Source: Verrucomicrobiota bacterium (lineage in GTDB: Bacteria > Verrucomicrobiota > Verrucomicrobiia > Opitutales > Opitutaceae). From it: a DNA stretch of 10,759 bases. Numbering within the stretch: position 1 is the first letter of the stretch; the number at the start of each line of letters is the position of its first letter. The notes beneath the pieces are model-generated. The model did no database searches. It saw nothing but the letters and a program-made list of their open reading frames with translations, and had not been told where the DNA came from. Below, in pieces: positions 8,001 through 10,759 of the stretch. The DNA lies in contig JAEYQF010000052.1 in the NCBI GenBank assembly GCA_023410155.1, forward strand, positions 1 through 10,759. Reading direction: 5' to 3'. The translations under genes and the position numbers were made by a program.

Positions 8001-8258
8001 AGTGCCGGCGCCGAAGTGCAGCGCCCCCTCGCCACCGTGGTGATCGGCGGCGTGATCACCTCGACCTTCCTCACCCTCGTCGTGCTGCCGGTGCTCTACG
8101 ACTGGATCGAACGCCGGCGCCCCCTCTCCTCCTCAAGAATACGCTCCTCTCCGTCCTCGTCTTGCTCGCCCTCACCTCGTTGGCGAGCGCTGCCACCGCG
8201 GGTCCCCGCGGCGGACGCGTGCTTCACACCGAACCGCAGAAAGCTGAGTTCTTCGTGA
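5001..8258 (+). CDS. czcA: CzcA-type heavy-metal RND efflux pump (C-terminal tail probably aberrant)
   Basis: A 1085-residue inner-membrane proton/metal antiporter. The start MLERLIDLSLRHR with a first helix, then PIDAMPDITSPQVQ and IESTVTRPIE, is typical of heavy-metal RND pumps. The helix-4 motif DFGLIVDGAIVMVEN holds D404, D410 and E417, matching proton-relay residues D402, D408 and E415 of CzcA. This DFG...DGA form, plus QPIQLRFNEIMAG in the porter domain, marks the divalent-metal branch (Zn, Co, Cd, Ni) rather than CusA, which has GAMVDAAIVMIEN. A second set of helices (about residues 880-1035) ends in VVLPVLYDWIERR. ATG 5001 is chosen over the longer open frame because it starts the helix and overlaps the upstream stop. 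Family members are about 1040-1065 residues. The last 40 residues here (8136-8255) are Ser/Pro/Arg-rich and read out of frame through the next gene's signal peptide, so the natural end was probably near 8135. Family call is very secure; the tail is suspect. Confidence 0.95.
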   Translation: MLERLIDLSLRHRAAVAFCAVLLIAAGLWSAARIPIDAMPDITSPQVQLNTAVPALAPEEIESTVTRPIELAMSGLPGMVELRSLSKFGLSQVTMTFGDDADLYRLRQLVTERLAEVRQQLPAGLSPTLAPISTGLGEILYYTLRYRDDAPDKPADRAEQLRELRRIHDFIVKPLLRATPGLAEVNAIGGYEHQVVVQPDPAKLSAAGVSFTQLCDVLRASTENTGGGVLELGGEAVVVRADTRVRNLDEIAALPVKFGGGAQPILVRDLASVALGSAVRTGASTEDGQETVTGAAIMLAGENGRAVARAAAERLEQIRDKLPAGVELRIVYNRSDLVHATIRTVETNLLEGAVLVAAVLLLFLGHWRAALLVSLAIPLSFLFLLTGLAQTKLSANLMSLGAIDFGLIVDGAIVMVENILRHLGVRQHALGRELDSAERLEVVRRASREVVRPMFFGVLIITLVYVPILALGGIEGKLFRPMATAVILALLGSLALSLTLMPALSSGWLRGRINETDNVLVRAVKGLYTPILALAFRLRWLVIGGAAAVFGLSVWLFGQLGAEFVPQLDEGSVSIQMIRGNSVALSDSLVLQRRSEQLLLEKFPEISHTFSRIGTAEIATDPMGPNVADTYVFFHPREQWREIGGRRATKADLVELMRQELVSTVPGQTYLFTQPIQLRFNEIMAGARADLSLKIYGDDFAELEHLAADAREVLRSIPGGGDVEFESLGRVPMLEITPRRDALQRLGLHADEINSVVETALAGQEAGALIEGNRRTDIVVRLPEERRLDLAGLAELPVTTGHAQVPLSRLTNLEIVDRVGSITRENAQRRVAILVNVRGRDTDSFVREAQQRLRDQLPLPPGYTFEFGGQFENLQAARARLAIVVPATLLLIFGLIYLSFRSARQAALIFVSVPLATTGGVFALWLRGMPFTVSAGIGFIALSGIAVLNGIMLISFINQLRASGRTVRDACVEGTLTRLRPKLMTALVASLGFVPMALSTSAGAEVQRPLATVVIGGVITSTFLTLVVLPVLYDWIERRRPLSSSRIRSSPSSSCSPSPRWRALPPRVPAADACFTPNRRKLSSS

Positions 8259-8563
8259 CCGCTGAACGCCGCGCCGAGATCACGTTCCTCGACTCGGCTC
8301 TAAAACCCGCCACACCGGGCTCACAGGTTGTGAGCGCCATCGCTGAGATTCCCGGCCAGCGCACAGTCGTGGAGTTCGATCGCACCGAGAGCGGCTTCGT
8401 TTCACGGGAAGTCTTGCCCGAAAGCGCTGCGCCCTATCGCGTCGTCGTGCAGATCCGCCGCGCGCCCGGCGAAAAGCCGTCCAATCACCGCATCGAGTTG
8501 AACCTCACCCAGTGCGGCGAGTGCGGCTACTTGGAATACGCCTGCACCTGCGAAGGGCATTGA
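8135..8563 (+). CDS. Small exported protein with Cys-rich tail, last gene of efflux operon; start codon missing
   Basis: About 142 residues. From 8135 it reads KNTLLSVLVLLALTSLASA, a clean Sec signal peptide lacking only its initiating Met, followed by ATAGPRGGRVLHTEPQKAEFF. The GPxGGR(V/L)L segment resembles the extra N-terminal domain seen in some CzcB-type adaptors. The end, CGECGYLEYACTCEGH (Cys codons at 8513, 8522, 8543, 8549), looks metal-binding. No ATG or GTG start lies near the signal peptide. The options are CTG 8102, TTG 8162 (which would truncate the signal) or TTG 7772 (deep inside czcA). Inserting TGA after 8135 would create an ATGA junction supplying both a czcA stop and this gene's ATG, as at the channel/lipoprotein junction. 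The protein-like frame and signal peptide support a real gene; expression in this sequence is uncertain. Exact start unknown; role in metal binding or as an adaptor piece is inferred. Confidence 0.65.
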   Translation, partial: KNTLLSVLVLLALTSLASAATAGPRGGRVLHTEPQKAEFFVTAERRAEITFLDSALKPATPGSQVVSAIAEIPGQRTVVEFDRTESGFVSREVLPESAAPYRVVVQIRRAPGEKPSNHRIELNLTQCGECGYLEYACTCEGH

Positions 8564-8618
8564 GGCGCAAGCGACCCGCGCGAAGGAGTTTGGCTCTGCG
8601 CCAAGCCCCCCGATCCGC

Positions 8619-8739
8619 ATCTGGGCGCGATCTGGAGCGCACCTGGTCGCAACGTGGTCCGAACCGTGTCGCGACTCGGTGCGCACTCGGTCCCGACCCG
8701 GTGCGGAATGGGGTGCGTCGTGGTTTGCGTTCGGGCGTG
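8619..8739. repeat. Degenerate 11-nt tandem repeat, array B (about 11 units)
   Basis: Eleven consecutive units of exactly 11 nt: ATCTGGGCGCG, ATCTGGAGCGC, ACCTGGTCGCA, ACGTGGTCCGA, ACCGTGTCGCG, ACTCGGTGCGC, ACTCGGTCCCG, ACCCGGTGCGG, AATGGGGTGCG, TCGTGGTTTGC, GTTCGGGCGTG. Position 1 is A in the first nine; position 5 is G in 10 of 11 and position 6 in all; position 7 is mostly T. A further diverged unit may run to 8750. The consensus is roughly ACNYGGTSSSN. Eleven is not a multiple of three, so it is not a protein repeat, and units are too short for CRISPR. It fills most of the 217-nt gap between the efflux operon and the GTPase gene; the rest of that gap shows no gene. The phase puts each GG on nearly the same helix face. 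Function unknown. Confidence 0.72.
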
Positions 8740-8780
8740 AGTCGTTCACGCTTGACCCCTTCTTCAAAACTGCGCTTCGC

Positions 8781-10199
8781 ATGAGCATCCCTGTCACTGT
8801 CCTCACCGGCTTTCTCGGCGCCGGGAAAACCACGCTTCTCAACCGCATCCTCTCCGAGCAGCACGGCAAGAAACTCGCCGTGATCGAGAACGAGTTCGGC
8901 GAAGTCGGCGTGGACAACCAGCTCGTCGTGACGAGCGATGAGGAGTTGTTCGAGATGAACAACGGCTGCATCTGCTGCACCGTGCGCGGCGACTTGATCC
9001 GCGTGCTCGGCCGCCTGCTCAAGCGGAAGGACAAGCTCGACGGCATCCTCATCGAGACCACCGGCCTCGCGAATCCTGCGCCCGTCGCGCAGACGTTTTT
9101 CACCGACGACGAGATGCGGAGCAACTTCCGCCTCGATGCCATCGTGACGGTCGTCGATGCGAAACATGTGCTTCAGCACCTCGATCAGGAGGACGAGTCG
9201 ATCAAGCAGGTCGCGTTTGCTGATGTGATCGTCCTCAACAAGACCGATCTCGTCACGACGGCCGAGCTCGATGCGCTCGAGGCGCGTATCCGAAAAATCA
9301 ATGTGGTCGCGAAGATTCACCGCGCGAAGAACTGCGATGTCCCGCTCGATCGCGTGCTCGACGTCGGCGGCTTTAATCTCTCGCGCGCGACGGAGGTCGA
9401 TCCGCAGTTCATGGAGACAGAGTATCCGTTCGAGTGGGCGGGCGCCTACGAGTTGAAGGCCGGCACCTACGAGCTCTGCATCGGCCACCACGATCACGGC
9501 GATCACGACCATGGCCACGAAGACCACGCGCATGAGCACGATCACGTGTGCGGACCCGAGTGCGGCCACGATCACAACGAACTGGACGTCGTGGTGATGC
9601 CGTTGAAGTCACTCGACGAAAAGGACCTCGCCGCCGCGATCCAGGCTGCCGTCGTAACGTTTTCCGATTGGGAAAAACTCACGCAGCCGGGCGAAGAGAT
9701 CACCACGGGGGCGACGCTCCACCGGCTCAAGTTGCACAACGAGCATGGACACTTCCCCGTCACAATCCCGAGCGACGGGAAGTATCTGCTCTTCACGGCG
9801 CACGATGTGCCGACGCATCTCTACGCGCCTGCAGCTGGCGGCACCGACAAGCCACTGGTGAAGTATTCGTGGGACCGCACGTTTCGACACACGCACGAGC
9901 ACAATGACGAAGTCGGCTCGATCGGCATCAGCGAGCCGGGCGACCTCGATGGCAAGCGGCTCAACGACTGGATCAGCGAGCTGCTGCGCGTCAAAGGTGG
10001 CGACATCTACCGCATGAAGGGCGTGCTCGCGGTCAAGGGCGCGAACAAGCGTCTCGTGTTTCAAGGCGTGCACATGCTCTTTGACGCGAAGTTCGACCGC
10101 GAGTGGGGCTCCGACCCGCGTCAGAATACGCTCGTCTTCATTGGCAAGAATCTGGATCGCGCCGCACTGACGGAAGCGTTCAAGAGCTGCCTGGCGTGA
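8781..10199 (+). CDS. COG0523 (CobW/Zng1-type) metallochaperone GTPase with His-rich loop and inserted segment
   Basis: A 472-residue cytoplasmic G3E-family GTPase thought to deliver a metal, most often zinc, to client proteins. Seen: Walker A GFLGAGKTT (10-18), ENEFGEVGVD (36-45), the metal-binding GCICC (62-66), ETTGLANP (92-99) and the guanine-specificity motif NKTD (153-156). Residues 235-265 form a His/Asp-rich loop with 12 His plus Cys257 and Cys261, likely binding several metal ions. The CobW C-terminal domain runs from about 368 (FRHTHEHNDEVGSIGI) to the end. Between loop and C-terminal domain, about 266-360, lies a segment I do not recognise, making the protein longer than typical members of roughly 320-400 residues. 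ATG 8781 is chosen because the extension to GTG 8679 would read through the 11-nt repeat and is not protein-like. No clear Zur box or Shine-Dalgarno is visible. Nearby metal pumps fit a metal-homeostasis role; metal identity is inferred. Confidence 0.93.
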   Translation: MSIPVTVLTGFLGAGKTTLLNRILSEQHGKKLAVIENEFGEVGVDNQLVVTSDEELFEMNNGCICCTVRGDLIRVLGRLLKRKDKLDGILIETTGLANPAPVAQTFFTDDEMRSNFRLDAIVTVVDAKHVLQHLDQEDESIKQVAFADVIVLNKTDLVTTAELDALEARIRKINVVAKIHRAKNCDVPLDRVLDVGGFNLSRATEVDPQFMETEYPFEWAGAYELKAGTYELCIGHHDHGDHDHGHEDHAHEHDHVCGPECGHDHNELDVVVMPLKSLDEKDLAAAIQAAVVTFSDWEKLTQPGEEITTGATLHRLKLHNEHGHFPVTIPSDGKYLLFTAHDVPTHLYAPAAGGTDKPLVKYSWDRTFRHTHEHNDEVGSIGISEPGDLDGKRLNDWISELLRVKGGDIYRMKGVLAVKGANKRLVFQGVHMLFDAKFDREWGSDPRQNTLVFIGKNLDRAALTEAFKSCLA

Positions 10200-10224
10200 G
10201 GCCGACAGCACGGCCCGGCCTCAC
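10196..10224. terminator. Hairpin spanning the two convergent stop codons
   Basis: GTGAGGCCG (10196-10204) pairs perfectly with CGGCCTCAC (10216-10224), a 9-bp GC-rich stem with an 11-nt loop. Each arm contains one stop codon: TGA of the GTPase (10197-10199) and TGA of the minus-strand hydrolase (10221-10223). There is no T-tract on either side, so intrinsic termination is uncertain. It could still serve as a shared 3' end structure for both transcripts. Confidence 0.5.
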
Positions 10225-10759
10225 TCGCGCAGGTCGGCCGTCCGTATCCGCCACGCCGCCAGCGGAGCCACGCCGTTGACCGGCGCATCCAAATAAAAAT
10301 AGGCGACGGCTGATACGTCGTCGCTGCGGTAGAAGTTCACCCAGCCATCGGGCAAATTCGCTTCGTCGAGCGGACGTGTCTCCCGCGGCTCATAGAGGTG
10401 GCGAAGCTTGCCATTGGCATCGAGCGTCACCGGGATCAGAGGCGCACCCGCTCGTTGGAGCCGGGCCACCTGATCTCGCATGCCCCCTCCGATCTGCTGA
10501 AGCGTCACCCGGCAACCCGTTTGGAAGAAGATCGGATCGGGCACGTGGAAGCGGTAAAAGGTCCATTGCTTCTTCGCCTCGTCGGCGATGAGGCAGCCGG
10601 CATGCGGGCCGGCATACGTGCCCTGCCCCCATCCGGTGCCGATGTAGTCCTCGGTGCCTGTTCCGGCGAGCGTCGGCAGCGTCAAGTCGTCATCGAGGAA
10701 AATCTTCACCTCACCCTCGCCCCACCAGGTGTCCCCGTAGCGAGGATCAGCCTGCACAC
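10221..10759 (-). CDS. DUF2961 / GH172 family glycoside hydrolase, C-terminal part (5' end outside window)
   Basis: The minus-strand frame is open to the window edge, so the N-terminus is missing; GTG at 10757 is an internal codon. The visible 179 residues contain WWGEGEVKIFLDDD, GTGTEDYIGTGWG, YRFHVPDPIFF and VTLQQIGGG, which I recognise as the conserved core of DUF2961, now family GH172. Characterised members act on alpha-fructofuranosides or D-arabinofuranosides. The glutamates in GEGE and in GTGTEDY are about 20 residues apart, consistent with the family's catalytic pair. The C-terminus includes NFYRSDDVSAVAYFYLD, typical of the end of the jelly-roll domain. Substrate cannot be assigned from this part and no signal peptide can be checked. 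The gene converges on the GTPase with 21 nt between stops and looks unrelated to metal handling. Such enzymes suggest a polysaccharide-degrading lifestyle. Confidence 0.88.
   Translation of the reverse strand, partial: VQADPRYGDTWWGEGEVKIFLDDDLTLPTLAGTGTEDYIGTGWGQGTYAGPHAGCLIADEAKKQWTFYRFHVPDPIFFQTGCRVTLQQIGGGMRDQVARLQRAGAPLIPVTLDANGKLRHLYEPRETRPLDEANLPDGWVNFYRSDDVSAVAYFYLDAPVNGVAPLAAWRIRTADLRE

Noticed and set aside
8590..8604. TTGGC/GCCAA hairpin as terminator of the efflux operon
   Set aside because: Only a 5-bp stem, followed by a C-run rather than T-run; too weak to call.
8619..8739. CRISPR array
   Set aside because: Units are 11 nt, adjacent and degenerate, with no repeat/spacer alternation and no cas genes.
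8679..8780. Extension of the GTPase start to GTG 8679
   Set aside because: The extra residues come from the 11-nt repeat; ATG 8781 gives the canonical start just before the Walker A strand.
8505..9575. 356-codon minus-strand frame opposite the GTPase gene
   Set aside because: Antisense to conserved GTPase motifs and running through the noncoding 11-nt array.
1..10759. tRNA, rRNA, insertion sequence or integrase
   Set aside because: No cloverleaf-like sequence, rRNA segment, transposase or integrase frame, or terminal inverted repeats were seen on either strand.

Overview
The window is GC-rich, densely coding bacterial DNA. Its genes suggest a Verrucomicrobiota-type organism, perhaps Opitutaceae-like. 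The hints are a Tat-exported Gfo/Idh/MocA oxidoreductase carrying QKP where many family members have EKP, a DUF2961/GH172 glycosidase, and small accessory proteins in a heavy-metal RND operon. This placement is inference from gene content, not from a marker gene.

Layout. (1) 1-1029 (+): the C-terminal part of a Cu(I)-type P1B-ATPase (CopA); the rest lies upstream of the window. (2) 1030-1238: no gene, but a degenerate 11-nt periodic repeat and a strong bidirectional terminator between convergent genes. (3) 1239-2660 (-): a secreted, possibly lipid-anchored, Gfo/Idh/MocA oxidoreductase. (4) 2661-2833: a divergent regulatory region with an 8-bp inverted repeat. (5) 2834-8563 (+): a tightly packed metal-efflux operon. 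Its genes encode a small Cys-rich exported protein, a TolC/CzcC-type outer-membrane channel, a 137-residue lipoprotein resembling only the membrane-proximal part of a CzcB/CusB adaptor, a CzcA-type RND pump, and a small exported protein with a Cys-rich tail. (6) 8564-8780: no gene; about eleven copies of an 11-nt degenerate tandem repeat. (7) 8781-10199 (+): a COG0523 (CobW/Zng1-type) metallochaperone GTPase with a His-rich loop and an inserted segment. (8) 10221-10759 (-): the C-terminal part of a DUF2961/GH172 glycoside hydrolase, convergent with the GTPase.

How it works together. Three metal-handling units lie side by side: copper export across the inner membrane (CopA), divalent-metal export across the envelope (RND operon), and intracellular metal delivery (COG0523 GTPase). 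The RND operon lacks a conventional full-length periplasmic adaptor and instead has two small adaptor-like exported proteins. At the czcA/accessory-gene junction, the czcA stop and the downstream start both look lost through one 3-nt change. The 11-nt repeat occurs in two separate intergenic regions and is explained by no gene.
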